NCBI GenBank assembly: GCA_027484725.1
Contig: JAIXSK010000026.1
Coordinates: 18,533-82,532, forward strand
Reading direction: 5' to 3'
DNA length: 64,000 nucleotides
DNA from: Flavobacterium sp.
GTDB lineage: Bacteria; Bacteroidota; Bacteroidia; Flavobacteriales; Flavobacteriaceae
The stretch's first letter is position 1. Each line of letters opens with the position of its first letter. The notes beneath the pieces are model-generated. The model saw only the letters and a list, made by a program, of their open reading frames with translations. It did not search any database and was not told where the DNA came from. Of this stretch, positions 25,751 to 34,707 are shown in pieces. Both the position numbers and the translations under genes were made by a program.

Positions 25751-25829
25751 GTTAACAATTCGGTAATCTTAACCCAACTTAATGGTAACTCGAGAGTAAC
25801 ATCAACTTTACAAAACGAACGTTTCTTTG
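25751..25829 (+). promoter_or_regulatory. Candidate Pho-box array 1 and promoter of TonB-dependent receptor gene
   Basis: Hexamers at exact 11-bp steps: GTTAAC (25751), GGTAAT (25762), CCCAAC (25773), GGTAAC (25784), AGTAAC (25795), plus CTTTAC (25806) in phase. The fifth ends 21 bp before TTTCTTTG (25822-25829), one mismatch from TAnnTTTG. The same spacing recurs at two other promoters in the window. Confidence 0.7.
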
Positions 25830-25852
25830 CACCAAAATTTAACACACTACAG

Positions 25853-28636
25853 ATGAAACTTAAACTGGTTATCACCCTGCTTTTCATTGGACTACTGACT
25901 TTTGCGCAAAACAAAGGAACCATTACCGGAACCCTCACTGATAAAGACGCCAACAATGCGCCGCTTCCGTTTGCCAATGCACTCATCAAAGGAACTCAAA
26001 TAGGCACAACCACCAACGAAAAAGGAGTTTACAGTTTGCAAGTGGCTCCGGGCAATCATATTTTGGTTTTTAGTTTTTTGGGCTATGAGAATTTAGAAGT
26101 CTCTGTAAACGTGGTCGCCGGCCAAACAGTAACAGTCAATAGAGCCTTAGGATCAGGCAGTTATAAGTTGCAAGATGTAGTGGTAAAAGCTTCTGGCGGA
26201 CGAGAGAAAGAAACCGCGTTATTACTCGACCAGAAAAAAGCCGTCGAAATCAAACAAAGTATTGGTGCGCAAGAAATGGCGCGCAAAGGCGTGAGTAATG
26301 TACAAGAAGGTCTCACCAAAATTACCGGAATTTCTAAAGTAGAATCTAGAGGTTTGTTTGTACGTGGTCTGGAAGAGCGATATAACAACCTAATCATCAA
26401 TGATTTGCAAGCCCCGTCGAACAGCCCTTTCAAGAAGATAATTCCACTAGATATTTTTCCTACTGATATTGTAGGAGTACTGAATGTATACAAGACTTTT
26501 AATCCGAATATTCCAGGTGATTTTGCCGGCGCAACCATCAATATCGAAACCAGTCAGCCCAAGGCAAGTGTTACCAAAATCAGCACTAGTTTTGGTTTTA
26601 TCACCAACAACAACGGACGCGATTTTCTGATTTCTGAAGATGCCAATACAACACAAGGATTTCTCGGTTTTTTAGCCAAAGACAGAGCTTTGCCAAGTAG
26701 TTTCGGAAATGTTCCTGCAGGCAAAATTCTCACCCCGAATCAATATGCCCAGTACAACAAACAAAATACTTGGAATGTTGACAAGGCCAGCAGTCCTATT
26801 AATTCAGGAATTGGATTTTTACACACGGAGAAATTCAATTTAAAAAAAGGCAATAACATCAGTTACATTTTCTCTGTCAATGCAGACAATAAATACCAAG
26901 TATTGGAAGGGGTTGACAGAACTTTTAATCAAGGGCAAGGAAACTACGATAACAACTTTTCATTCTCAAAATACAACTATGTAACTACTTTCTCTGCTTT
27001 GGGCGGAATTAAATTTAAATCTGACAGATTTGATGTGGCTGTGAACACATTCTTTTTGCGTTCAACTTCAAGCTTAATTCAGGATCAGTTGGGTTATAAA
27101 AACAGTTTAAATACCAATCCGAATGTTTTAATTCGCTTGAATCAATTTGAGGAATCAAAATATTGGAACAATCAGATATTAGCCAATTACAAATTAACGG
27201 CAAACGGAAAACATGCATTAAAAGGTGGTTTTTCATTTGTAAAAACATCCTACGGCTTGCCAGACAGAAAAGTAATTACCGGTGAAAAAATTAATGATTC
27301 AGAGATCATAACTACTTACGGAGCCGATAATTTAATTCGTCAGTATTTTGATGTTTCGGGCGATCGATTTTTCTCGGGAATGCTTGAATATAGTGTCAAA
27401 CTGCAAGAAAAAGAAAATGGCAAAGACACCAAACTTGTAGTAGGTTATAATGGCTTAAGTAATGAAGAAGTTTCATCTTATCGGTTTGTGTTTGGCAGAC
27501 CTCTGTTGGCTGCTCCGTTCACCGCCAATTTAAACAATATAGATTCTGCCATTACAGACGATGTCAACAACGGTTTGATTAGATTTACAGAGGAATCGAC
27601 CGGTGATTGGCGTTCAAAACTATATCAAAATGTTCAATCAGGATATGCCAATATTTTTTATAACATTGCACAAAAATGGGATATCAATGGTGGGCTTCGC
27701 GTTGAAAACTCAATCAGAGAAATTAAATATCGCCAAACCGGAGACGCTTTTGACGCCAATTACAGAAAACTTAAAAAAGACAAAATTGACTTTTTACCAT
27801 CGGTAAATGTAAAATATGCCATCAGTGAAAAAAGCAACTTGCGTTTTGCTGCCTCAAAAACCATTACCCGACCGGTATCAATTGAGGTGCTTCCAGTGAA
27901 TTTTGTTAACCCTGATGGTACCGTTGAAATCGGCAATCCAAAATTGGTCAACAGTGACAACCTCAACTTTGACTTAAAATACGAGTTGTTTCCGAGAACC
28001 AATCAGGCATTCATTATAGGAGCTTTTGCCAAACAAATCAACAATCCGATTGAACGTATTTTTATTCCAACTGCCAGTAGCGGTGGACAAATCACAACCT
28101 ACGCAAATTCAAAAAGTGCATTGCTGTACGGAATTGAATTAGAAGTTTTAGTGCCTTTGGACAAAATCAGTACAGGTTTGCGCAATTTTTCGTGGGGCTT
28201 TAACACCTCGCTCATGAAAACCCGTGTTGATGTTGACTTTGAAAAAAATCCACTTGAAAATAATAAATCAAGAGCACTACAGGGAGCTTCTGATTGGTTG
28301 ATTAATTCTGATTTGAAATATGATTTCAAGTTCAATGAAGATATGAAAAACACTATTTCATTAGTTTATGGTGTATCCGGTGAACGTATTTATGCTGTGG
28401 GAACTGCTGGCATAGACCACATATATGAAAAGCCCTTCCACAAACTTGATTTTGTGTGGTCAAGCAAATTGTCAAAAAATATCGAAGCTAAGTTGGCTGT
28501 AGACAATATTTTGAATCCTTCTTTTAAAAGAGAACTCGGAACAGACAGCAAACAAACCATTACCGAATCTGATTTAACGGTTAAAGAATTCAAGAGAGGT
28601 ACCGGATTTTCATTAGGGATTAACTACACTTTTTAA
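25853..28636 (+). CDS. TonB-dependent outer-membrane receptor
   Basis: 927 residues. Signal peptide about 1-19 (LVITLLFIGLLTFAQ); CarboxypepD_reg-like N-terminal domain about 21-105 (GTITGTLTDKDANNAPLPFANALIKGT); TonB plug about 110-235 with the YNNLIINDLQAP and IPGDFAGATINIETS segments; then a 22-strand barrel ending in FKRGTGFSLGINYTF with a terminal aromatic. Substrate import across the outer membrane, driven by TonB. Divergent from the PhoB-like regulator and preceded by an 11-bp repeat array, so it is likely induced by phosphate starvation, perhaps for an organic phosphate (inference). Confidence 0.9.
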   Translation: MKLKLVITLLFIGLLTFAQNKGTITGTLTDKDANNAPLPFANALIKGTQIGTTTNEKGVYSLQVAPGNHILVFSFLGYENLEVSVNVVAGQTVTVNRALGSGSYKLQDVVVKASGGREKETALLLDQKKAVEIKQSIGAQEMARKGVSNVQEGLTKITGISKVESRGLFVRGLEERYNNLIINDLQAPSNSPFKKIIPLDIFPTDIVGVLNVYKTFNPNIPGDFAGATINIETSQPKASVTKISTSFGFITNNNGRDFLISEDANTTQGFLGFLAKDRALPSSFGNVPAGKILTPNQYAQYNKQNTWNVDKASSPINSGIGFLHTEKFNLKKGNNISYIFSVNADNKYQVLEGVDRTFNQGQGNYDNNFSFSKYNYVTTFSALGGIKFKSDRFDVAVNTFFLRSTSSLIQDQLGYKNSLNTNPNVLIRLNQFEESKYWNNQILANYKLTANGKHALKGGFSFVKTSYGLPDRKVITGEKINDSEIITTYGADNLIRQYFDVSGDRFFSGMLEYSVKLQEKENGKDTKLVVGYNGLSNEEVSSYRFVFGRPLLAAPFTANLNNIDSAITDDVNNGLIRFTEESTGDWRSKLYQNVQSGYANIFYNIAQKWDINGGLRVENSIREIKYRQTGDAFDANYRKLKKDKIDFLPSVNVKYAISEKSNLRFAASKTITRPVSIEVLPVNFVNPDGTVEIGNPKLVNSDNLNFDLKYELFPRTNQAFIIGAFAKQINNPIERIFIPTASSGGQITTYANSKSALLYGIELEVLVPLDKISTGLRNFSWGFNTSLMKTRVDVDFEKNPLENNKSRALQGASDWLINSDLKYDFKFNEDMKNTISLVYGVSGERIYAVGTAGIDHIYEKPFHKLDFVWSSKLSKNIEAKLAVDNILNPSFKRELGTDSKQTITESDLTVKEFKRGTGFSLGINYTF

Positions 28637-28658
28637 AGCAATTGTAAAATTTGTTTGT

Positions 28659-28692
28659 TCGCCGGTCATGATTTTGTCCGGCGATTTTTTTA
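28659..28692 (+). terminator. Terminator of TonB-dependent receptor gene
   Basis: TCGCCGG/CCGGCGA stem around TCATGATTTTGT, followed by a run of seven T, 23 bp after the stop codon. Confidence 0.85.
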
Positions 28693-28698
28693 TAAATC

Positions 28699-28788
28699 GT
28701 TAACAAAGACTTTACAATCTATTGACGCTTTTATAAACACTTGACAACGTTATGGTAACGCTCAAAAAAAAAGCGCGATATACCTTTG
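28699..28788 (+). promoter_or_regulatory. Candidate Pho-box array 2 and lipoprotein promoter
   Basis: Hexamers at 11-bp steps: GTTAAC (28699), CTTTAC (28710), ATTGAC (28721), TATAAA (28732), GACAAC (28743), GGTAAC (28754). The last ends 21 bp before TACCTTTG (28781-28788), a perfect TAnnTTTG -7 box. Confidence 0.7.
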
Positions 28789-28815
28789 TTTCAGTATTAA
28801 AAACAACATTAAACC

Positions 28816-30000
28816 ATGAAAAAATTACTATTAAGCCTTTCTGTTTTGGCAGCATTAACCACCGCTTGTACTTCAGATGATGAAAGCTCAAACAACACGA
28901 ACACACCCACGGGAGTAATTTCAGGTGATTTCGGTGCTAACAGAACATACGAAAAAGGAAATTACACCTTAAAAGGAACCGTACGAGTTAAATCAGGCAT
29001 CACTTTGACTATAGCCGCAGGCTCTGTTATTACTGCCGATGTTACAGACGGTGTTGATGCACTTGTCGTCGAGAACGGCGGAAAATTAATTATGGAAGGT
29101 ACTGCTGCCGAACCTATTGTTTGTACCCATACTACTAAAGTTCCGGGCTCTTGGGGTGGAATCATTATATATGGTGATGCGCCAATTGTAGGTGCCAGTT
29201 CTGTGAGTAGTGCAACATCAGAAGACGGTTTGACCAGTTCTATAACCGGAACAGCATATACCTACGGAGGATCTAACCCAACCCACAACGGAGGAACCTT
29301 GCGTTATGTACGTGTTGAATATGCCGGGAAAAAGATTACAGACGGCACCAGCGAAATGAATGGTTTTTCTTTTTATTCTGTAGGTTCAGGAACTGTTTTA
29401 GAAAATTTAGTCTCATACAAAGGAGCTGATGACGGATATGAATTCTACGGAGGAACGGTGAGTGCAACCAATTTGATTTCCTATGGAAACTCTGATGATG
29501 CTTTCGACTGGCAAGACGGATGGAGAGGACAATTGAATAGCAATTGGTTTGCTTCACAAGTTGGAACCGGTAACTTTGGAATGGAAGTAGAAGCAAAAAG
29601 CGTAAACAATGACTTTTGGCCAAAAATCACTAATATCACACTCAAAAGAGCACCGGGTACAGTAACCGAAGGAGGAACATCAGCAGCCGAGTATGATGCT
29701 ATCCAATTTAAAAAACAAGGAAACGGCGATTTCTCAAACATTGTTATCTCAGGCTACACAACTGCTGGAGCAACTGCGGTTCGCATTCAAGATGCAGCAA
29801 CCAATACTGGTCAAGTAGAGGGTAGAAAGATAAAATTAACGAATGTACAAATCAATGACGGCACCCCGCAATATGCCGGAGCAAGCGGTATTTCAGTTCT
29901 ATTTAACGAGGCTGATTACACTTTAAGCTCAAGTGCAACCGGCGCATCTATCACCCCAGGTGCATGGACCATTGTTGAAGGTGTTAACTTACTTAACTAA
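28816..30000 (+). CDS. Surface lipoprotein with beta-helix-like body, candidate Pho-regulated
   Basis: 394 residues. Lipoprotein signal with lipobox LTTAC; the following TSDDES is rich in Ser/Asp like the surface-export signal known for Bacteroidota lipoproteins, so it may face outward (inference). The body has repetitive strands rich in Gly/Thr (GSVITADV, NGGKLIMEGTAAEPIVCTH, GSWGGIIIYG, GSGTVLENLVSYKGADDGYEFYGG, ATNLISYGNSDDAFDWQDGW), suggesting a right-handed parallel beta-helix. No catalytic residues could be named. It follows the TonB receptor but has its own promoter with the 11-bp array and its own terminator; the two may cooperate in uptake. Confidence 0.75.
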   Translation: MKKLLLSLSVLAALTTACTSDDESSNNTNTPTGVISGDFGANRTYEKGNYTLKGTVRVKSGITLTIAAGSVITADVTDGVDALVVENGGKLIMEGTAAEPIVCTHTTKVPGSWGGIIIYGDAPIVGASSVSSATSEDGLTSSITGTAYTYGGSNPTHNGGTLRYVRVEYAGKKITDGTSEMNGFSFYSVGSGTVLENLVSYKGADDGYEFYGGTVSATNLISYGNSDDAFDWQDGWRGQLNSNWFASQVGTGNFGMEVEAKSVNNDFWPKITNITLKRAPGTVTEGGTSAAEYDAIQFKKQGNGDFSNIVISGYTTAGATAVRIQDAATNTGQVEGRKIKLTNVQINDGTPQYAGASGISVLFNEADYTLSSSATGASITPGAWTIVEGVNLLN

Positions 30001-30024
30001 TTTTTTCACAAAAGACAACTAATG

Positions 30025-30054
30025 AAAACACCCCATTTACGGGGTGTTTTTTTT
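30025..30054 (+). terminator. Terminator of the surface lipoprotein gene
   Basis: AAAACACCCC pairs with GGGGTGTTTT around ATTTAC, followed by eight T, 24 bp after the stop. Confidence 0.9.
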
Positions 30055-30079
30055 ATGATTCAATTATGAAATTTATTTC

Positions 30080-30087
30080 TATCTTTA
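30080..30087 (+). promoter_or_regulatory. Candidate -7 box of the mini T9SS protein gene
   Basis: TATCTTTA, one mismatch from TAnnTTTG, located after the preceding terminator and 14 bp before the ATG at 30102. It supports that start over an in-frame ATG at 30066. Confidence 0.4.
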
Positions 30088-30101
30088 TGGCGATTCAAAG
30101 T

Positions 30102-30422
30102 ATGAAAAAATTCCTACCACATATAACCCTATTTTTAATGCTTTTGTGCTCTGTTGCCGTATCGGCTCAAGAGAACAAACAAACATTATCTTCTGAAGTG
30201 TTGGGCTTTTATCCGAATCCGGTAAGCAGTGGAAAAATATTCATCACTTCTAAAACCAGCCTAGACAAAGACATAACTATTTTTGATGTGTTGGGAAAAA
30301 AGGTTTTACAAGCTACCATCAATTCAAAAGAGCTTTCAATTGCCAACTTATTACCGGGTGTTTACATCATCAAAATCAAAGAGGGCGAGGCCACCACTAC
30401 TAGAAAACTGATAGTCAAATAG
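30102..30422 (+). CDS. Small secreted protein made almost only of a T9SS sorting domain
   Basis: 106 residues from the ATG at 30102. After the signal peptide (MKKFLPHITLFLMLLCSVAVSAQ) only about 80 residues follow, and almost all match the T9SS type A C-terminal sorting domain: LGFYPNPVSSGKIFI, DITIFDVLGKKV, LSIANLLPGVYIIKIKEGE, TTTRKLIVK. There is no recognisable cargo domain. It could be a stand-alone signal, a remnant of a larger gene, or a small secreted peptide. Its sorting domain resembles that of the protein at 30529-32235, so it may have come from local duplication (inference). Confidence 0.75.
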   Translation: MKKFLPHITLFLMLLCSVAVSAQENKQTLSSEVLGFYPNPVSSGKIFITSKTSLDKDITIFDVLGKKVLQATINSKELSIANLLPGVYIIKIKEGEATTTRKLIVK

Positions 30423-30494
30423 TTGTTTTTACATTTGACCTTTTCTTAAATTTTATTTTACCAAAATTTCTTTTCCTCAAAGCAATTTACTTCC

Positions 30495-30502
30495 TATATT
30501 TG
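30495..30502 (+). promoter_or_regulatory. -7 box of 30529 gene promoter
   Basis: TATATTTG, a perfect TAnnTTTG element, 26 bp before the ATG. The hexamer expected for the Pho array at this register (30468-30473) is absent. Confidence 0.6.
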
Positions 30503-30528
30503 TAGTCCGAAATATTAAAAACTCGAAA

Positions 30529-32235
30529 ATGAAAAAACTTTACATTTTGTTGTGCGCTGTAGTGAGTTCAGCGTCTTTTGCCCAAACTTTCTATTCAGAG
30601 AACATGGGTACTCCATCAGGAACAACCGCCATTAGCGCAAACTTATTCCAAAACTCAGCGCCTATTGTTTATTCAGGTACAGCTGATGTTCGTGCCACCA
30701 CACCTTCTTCAGGATACAACGGTGCTTCAGCAGGTGGTAACGTTTTGATCAATGCCGTTGATGAATATTTCCAAATCGATGGCTTAAACAGTTCAGCATA
30801 CAATACTGCTGATTTGCAATTATCATTTGGAATCAACACACCGTCAAACGTTTCAAATGTATTAGTCGTTGAAGTAAGTACTGATGCCGGCGCCAATTGG
30901 TCACCGCTTACCTACACTCCCACTGCTACTGGTTGGACTTTGGCAACTATTGGCGGAGGAACTATTCCTTCGGCCGCCACCCTTTCGATTCGTTTCAAAT
31001 CAACCACAACTTCACAATTCAGACTTGACGATGTTAAGTTGAGCAGTGTTTCAGCCTCATGTACTTTGTCATTAGGCGTTGCTACCGGAGTTTGTGATGG
31101 TTTTAATTTCGGTACTGATACATCTACGGTTACCCTTCCTTTTACCGGAGCTGGTAATGCTGTTTACAATGTATCTGTTTCGCCAAACTTCGGAACAATT
31201 GGTGGCGATAATCCAAGTTCTGTCGCTGCCGGAAACATCATAATTTCTGGTCTTGCAGAAGGAAGCACTTACACTGTAAATATTACCGGTGGTACTTGCA
31301 GCTTTACTGTGGCTGTAAGCACCCCAGAGTGTAAGCCGGTGAATCCATTGCCATTGCGCGAATCATTTAACTATGCTGTGGGTGCATCATTGGGTGCTCA
31401 AGAGTCATGGGCCAACATTAATTCTGGAGACAATATTCTAGTTGCATCTGGTAGTTTATCATACCCGAATGCCGTAACTATTGGTAACTCTGTTAGTTTT
31501 ACGGGTGCAGGAATTGATTGTTTCTCACCATTTACAGCAACTACTTCAGGAACCGTTTACGCTTCATTTATGATGAACGTAGCGGATATGACCAACATTA
31601 CAACTGATTTATCAGAATCTTATTTTGCTGCATTAACCGATGCCAACAAGTCATTCAAAGCCAGAATGTTTTTTAAAAGAAACGGTACTCAATACCAATT
31701 AGGCTTTGATGCTGCTTCAACAACTACTAATTACGATGCTACACTTAGAAACATAGGTGATGTTGTTTATGTAGTGATGGGTTATGATTTTGGCACCAAT
31801 ACTTTGAGTGCTTGGTTGAATCCAGATTTGACTACTTTTAACGCTTCTACTCCGGCTACTTTGACTTCTACTCCGGCAACAGCCATTACAGAATTGGGTG
31901 GCTTTATCATCCGTCAAGATGCTGACAACAGAACGCCAAGCATGGTGTTTGATGAACTAACAGTAGCTACCGATATTACAAGCTTATTAGGCGTAAAACA
32001 AAACAATATTGCCGGTCTTGATGTTTATCCAAATCCGGTAACCAACGGCATGTTGTACATTAACACTGCTGCTAACCTTGAAAAAACTGTTGTTATTTAC
32101 GACGTTTTAGGAAAACAAATCTTAAACACAACTGCAACTAACTCAGTAAATATTGCTTCGTTAAAATCAGGTTTGTACATCTTAAAAATTACTGAAGCTG
32201 GTAAAACAGCAACGAGTAAATTGGTGATTAAGTAA
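30529..32235 (+). CDS. Secreted jelly-roll protein with T9SS type A sorting domain
   Basis: 568 residues: signal peptide (MKKLYILLCAVVSSASFAQ), an N-terminal beta-sandwich about 20-170 (choice-of-anchor J-like: LQLSFGINTPSNVSNVLVVEVSTDAGANWSPL, FRLDDVKLSSV), a linker with two Cys, a second sandwich about 270-480 with an FYLF-type LamG-like look (YFAALTDANKSFKARMFFKR), and a T9SS sorting domain in the last 80 residues (LDVYPNPVTNGMLYI, VVIYDVLGKQI, TSKLVIK). Extracellular; no enzymatic motif was seen. Likely adhesin or matrix protein. Confidence 0.82.
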   Translation: MKKLYILLCAVVSSASFAQTFYSENMGTPSGTTAISANLFQNSAPIVYSGTADVRATTPSSGYNGASAGGNVLINAVDEYFQIDGLNSSAYNTADLQLSFGINTPSNVSNVLVVEVSTDAGANWSPLTYTPTATGWTLATIGGGTIPSAATLSIRFKSTTTSQFRLDDVKLSSVSASCTLSLGVATGVCDGFNFGTDTSTVTLPFTGAGNAVYNVSVSPNFGTIGGDNPSSVAAGNIIISGLAEGSTYTVNITGGTCSFTVAVSTPECKPVNPLPLRESFNYAVGASLGAQESWANINSGDNILVASGSLSYPNAVTIGNSVSFTGAGIDCFSPFTATTSGTVYASFMMNVADMTNITTDLSESYFAALTDANKSFKARMFFKRNGTQYQLGFDAASTTTNYDATLRNIGDVVYVVMGYDFGTNTLSAWLNPDLTTFNASTPATLTSTPATAITELGGFIIRQDADNRTPSMVFDELTVATDITSLLGVKQNNIAGLDVYPNPVTNGMLYINTAANLEKTVVIYDVLGKQILNTTATNSVNIASLKSGLYILKITEAGKTATSKLVIK

Positions 32236-32253
32236 GTATTACCAAACTATAAC

Positions 32254-32287
32254 AAAAAACGCCAACCTCACCGTTGGCGTTTTTTTT
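32254..32287 (+). terminator. Terminator of the jelly-roll protein gene
   Basis: AAACGCCAAC pairs with GTTGGCGTTT around CTCACC, then seven T, 18 bp after the stop codon. Confidence 0.9.
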
Positions 32288-32292
32288 ATTGG

Positions 32293-32300
32293 TATTTTTG
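32293..32300 (+). promoter_or_regulatory. -7 box of LuxE-like gene promoter
   Basis: TATTTTTG, a perfect TAnnTTTG match, 22 bp before the proposed TTG start. Confidence 0.5.
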
Positions 32301-32322
32301 CCCACTCAAAAAATGTTTATCA

Positions 32323-33303
32323 TTGATTCCGTCTGACGATATATTTACCCTCAGCAGCCGCAAAGCTTTTGACAAACTTGCGCTCAAAGTGTTTCGGTAC
32401 CAACACGAGCACAATGTGGTGTATCGTGCTTTTTGCAATTATTTAAACATAGAGGTTCAGCAAGTAAAAACCATCGCGCAAATTCCGTTTTTGCCCATAC
32501 AGTTTTTTAAAAGTCACGAGGTGATTTGTGGCGCGCCTGTAGTTGAACAAATCTTTACCAGCAGCGGAACCACAGGTATGAGCACCAGTCAGCATTTAGT
32601 CAGTAATGTTTCGCTGTATGAGCAAAGTTATCGTTTGGGCTTTTCAGAATTTTACGGCAACATTCAAGATTATGTGGTTTTGGCCTTGCTTCCGTCCTAT
32701 CTCGAACGCGAAGGCTCATCATTGATTTATATGGTTGATGACCTCATCAAGCGCAGCGAACAACCCGAGAGCGGATTCTACTTGCACAACACTGATGCAT
32801 TGGCCGAAAAATTAAAAAAACTCGATGCCTCAGGTCAAAATGTAATGCTTATAGGCGTGACTTATGCTTTGCTTGATTTGGTGGAACAGCATTCGTTTGC
32901 GCTACAAAATACGATTGTCATGGAAACCGGCGGTATGAAAGGCCGCAGACGAGAGATGATCCGCGAAGAACTACATCAAGTTTTGTGTCAGGGTTTTGGC
33001 GTACCATCCATTCACTCTGAATACGGTATGACCGAATTGCTCTCACAAGCTTATTCTTTGGGCGAAGGTATTTTTGAATGTCCGCCTTGGATGCACATTT
33101 TGGTGCGCGACACTGAAGATCCATTGCAATACATCAATTACGGCAAAACCGGCGGGCTCAACGTCATTGATTTGGCCAACCTTAATTCATGCGCCTTTAT
33201 TGCTACCCAAGATTTGGGAAAACAATACGAAAACGGCAGTTTTGAAGTGCTCGGACGTTTTGACCACAGCGATATTCGCGGTTGTAATTTAATGGTTATG
33301 TAA
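32323..33303 (+). CDS. LuxE/acyl-protein synthetase-like protein
   Basis: 326 residues. It contains the adenylate-forming signature FTSSGTTGMSTS (about 78-89), a GGMKGRRREMI segment and EYGMTELLSQAYS, matching the acyl-protein synthetase (LuxE) family of the ANL superfamily. The family activates fatty acids as acyl-AMP, often transferring to a protein Cys or CoA. No long-chain reductase (LuxC) lies nearby, so bioluminescence is not implied; a role in fatty-acid or polyketide activation is likelier (inference). No ATG precedes the conserved start in frame; TTG at 32323 is used. The nearby ATG at 32313 is out of frame. Confidence 0.8.
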   Translation: MIPSDDIFTLSSRKAFDKLALKVFRYQHEHNVVYRAFCNYLNIEVQQVKTIAQIPFLPIQFFKSHEVICGAPVVEQIFTSSGTTGMSTSQHLVSNVSLYEQSYRLGFSEFYGNIQDYVVLALLPSYLEREGSSLIYMVDDLIKRSEQPESGFYLHNTDALAEKLKKLDASGQNVMLIGVTYALLDLVEQHSFALQNTIVMETGGMKGRRREMIREELHQVLCQGFGVPSIHSEYGMTELLSQAYSLGEGIFECPPWMHILVRDTEDPLQYINYGKTGGLNVIDLANLNSCAFIATQDLGKQYENGSFEVLGRFDHSDIRGCNLMVM

Positions 33304-33310
33304 GGCAGAA

Positions 33311-34609
33311 TTATACCGCTCTGAGTACAAAATAATTTTTCTTTCCGCGTTGCAAAAGCACAAACTCATCGTTGATCAAATCAGCAGCAGTGAGCGTAAA
33401 ACCTTCTGTAACTTTTTCGCGATTAACTGAAATCGAATTTTCTTGCAACGCTCTTCTGGCCTCTCCATTTGATTTTAAAAAGCCTGATTTCTCGTTGAGC
33501 AAAACCACAATATCCATTCCGGATTGTACTTCAGATTTAGCCACTTCAGCTTGCGGAACTCCGTCAAAAACTTCTAAAAAAGTAGCGGTATCAAGTTGTT
33601 TCAAATCTTCAGAAGTAGCATTTCCAAACAAAATATTTGATGCTTGAACGGCTTTTTCATAAGCTGCTCTTGAATGCACAAACACCGTCACTTCTTCGGC
33701 CAATTTGCGTTGTAAAGCTCGTAGATGTGGCGCTTGTTGATGTTCTTCAATCAAAGCATTGATCGTTGGCTCATCCAAAAAGGTAAAAATTTTGATGTAT
33801 TTTTCAGCATCTACATCGGTCGTGTTGAGCCAGAATTGATAGAATTTATAGACCGAAGTCTTATCGGCATCCAACCAAATATTGCCGCCTTCAGATTTTC
33901 CGAATTTTGAACCGTCCGATTTTGTAATCAGCGGACAAGTCATCGCAAAAGCTTCTTTGGCTCCGTCAGGATTCATGCGGCGCACCAGCTCGGTTCCGGT
34001 AGTAATATTGCCCCACTGATCGCTTCCGCCCATTTGCAAAACACAGTTGTAATGCTTGTGCAGATGGTAAAAATCATATCCTTGAATCAGCTGGTAGGTA
34101 AACTCGGTAAATGACATGCCCTCGCCTTCGCCTGAGAGCCGTTTCTTGACCGAATCTTTGGCCATCATATAATTGACGGTGATGCGTTTGCCCACTTCAC
34201 GCGCAAAATCAATAAAGGTGAAGTTTTTCATCCAATCGTAATTGTTTACCAAAATAGGCGCATTGGCCGCAGTTGATTCAAAATTGATAAAGCGCGACAA
34301 AACGCGTTTGATGCCTTCAACGTTGTGGTTAAGGGTGGCTTCATCAAGCAAATTACGCTCGTCTGATTTTCCGGACGGATCGCCAATCATACCCGTAGCA
34401 CCGCCCACCAAAGCAATGGGTTTGTGGCCAAAACGCTCCAAATGTACAAGCAGAATTATGGGCACCAAACTACCAATGTGCAACGAATCTGAAGTCGGAT
34501 CAAAACCAATATAAGCTGTGGTCATTTCTTTGAGCAGTTGTTCTTCGGTTCCGGGCATCATATCATGCACCAATCCGCGCCATTGCAATTCTGTTACTAG
34601 GTTTTTCAT
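33311..34609 (-). CDS. tyrS: Tyrosyl-tRNA synthetase
   Basis: 432 residues, usual bacterial TyrS length. Class I aminoacyl-tRNA synthetase with the HIGH motif variant HIGSL about 44-48, the tyrosine-binding blocks ([25 protein letters not shown]), the KMSKS-type loop KFGKSEGGN, and a C-terminal S4 RNA-binding domain ([14 protein letters not shown]). Charges tRNA-Tyr with tyrosine. Convergent with the upstream LuxE-like gene; the adjacent epimerase gene is divergent with 98 bp between. Confidence 0.97.
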   Translation of the reverse strand: MKNLVTELQWRGLVHDMMPGTEEQLLKEMTTAYIGFDPTSDSLHIGSLVPIILLVHLERFGHKPIALVGGATGMIGDPSGKSDERNLLDEATLNHNVEGIKRVLSRFINFESTAANAPILVNNYDWMKNFTFIDFAREVGKRITVNYMMAKDSVKKRLSGEGEGMSFTEFTYQLIQGYDFYHLHKHYNCVLQMGGSDQWGNITTGTELVRRMNPDGAKEAFAMTCPLITKSDGSKFGKSEGGNIWLDADKTSVYKFYQFWLNTTDVDAEKYIKIFTFLDEPTINALIEEHQQAPHLRALQRKLAEEVTVFVHSRAAYEKAVQASNILFGNATSEDLKQLDTATFLEVFDGVPQAEVAKSEVQSGMDIVVLLNEKSGFLKSNGEARRALQENSISVNREKVTEGFTLTAADLINDEFVLLQRGKKNYFVLRAV

Positions 34610-34707
34610 ATCGATGTTTTTAACGGGCCGCTGTGTTGATTCGGCGAGCGCAAAGATAGTTTTAATTGTAGAATTTGAAAATCCAACAATCTATTTATCT
34701 TTACAAA

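Noticed and set aside
30434..30461. TTTGAC/CTTAAA/TTTTAC at 11-bp steps before the 30529 gene as a fourth Pho-box array
   Set aside because: The units are weak and the last ends 33 bp before the -7 box instead of 21, so the register rule fails.
32323..33303. A bioluminescence operon
   Set aside because: Only a LuxE-like gene is present; luxA/B/C/D-like genes are absent from the window.
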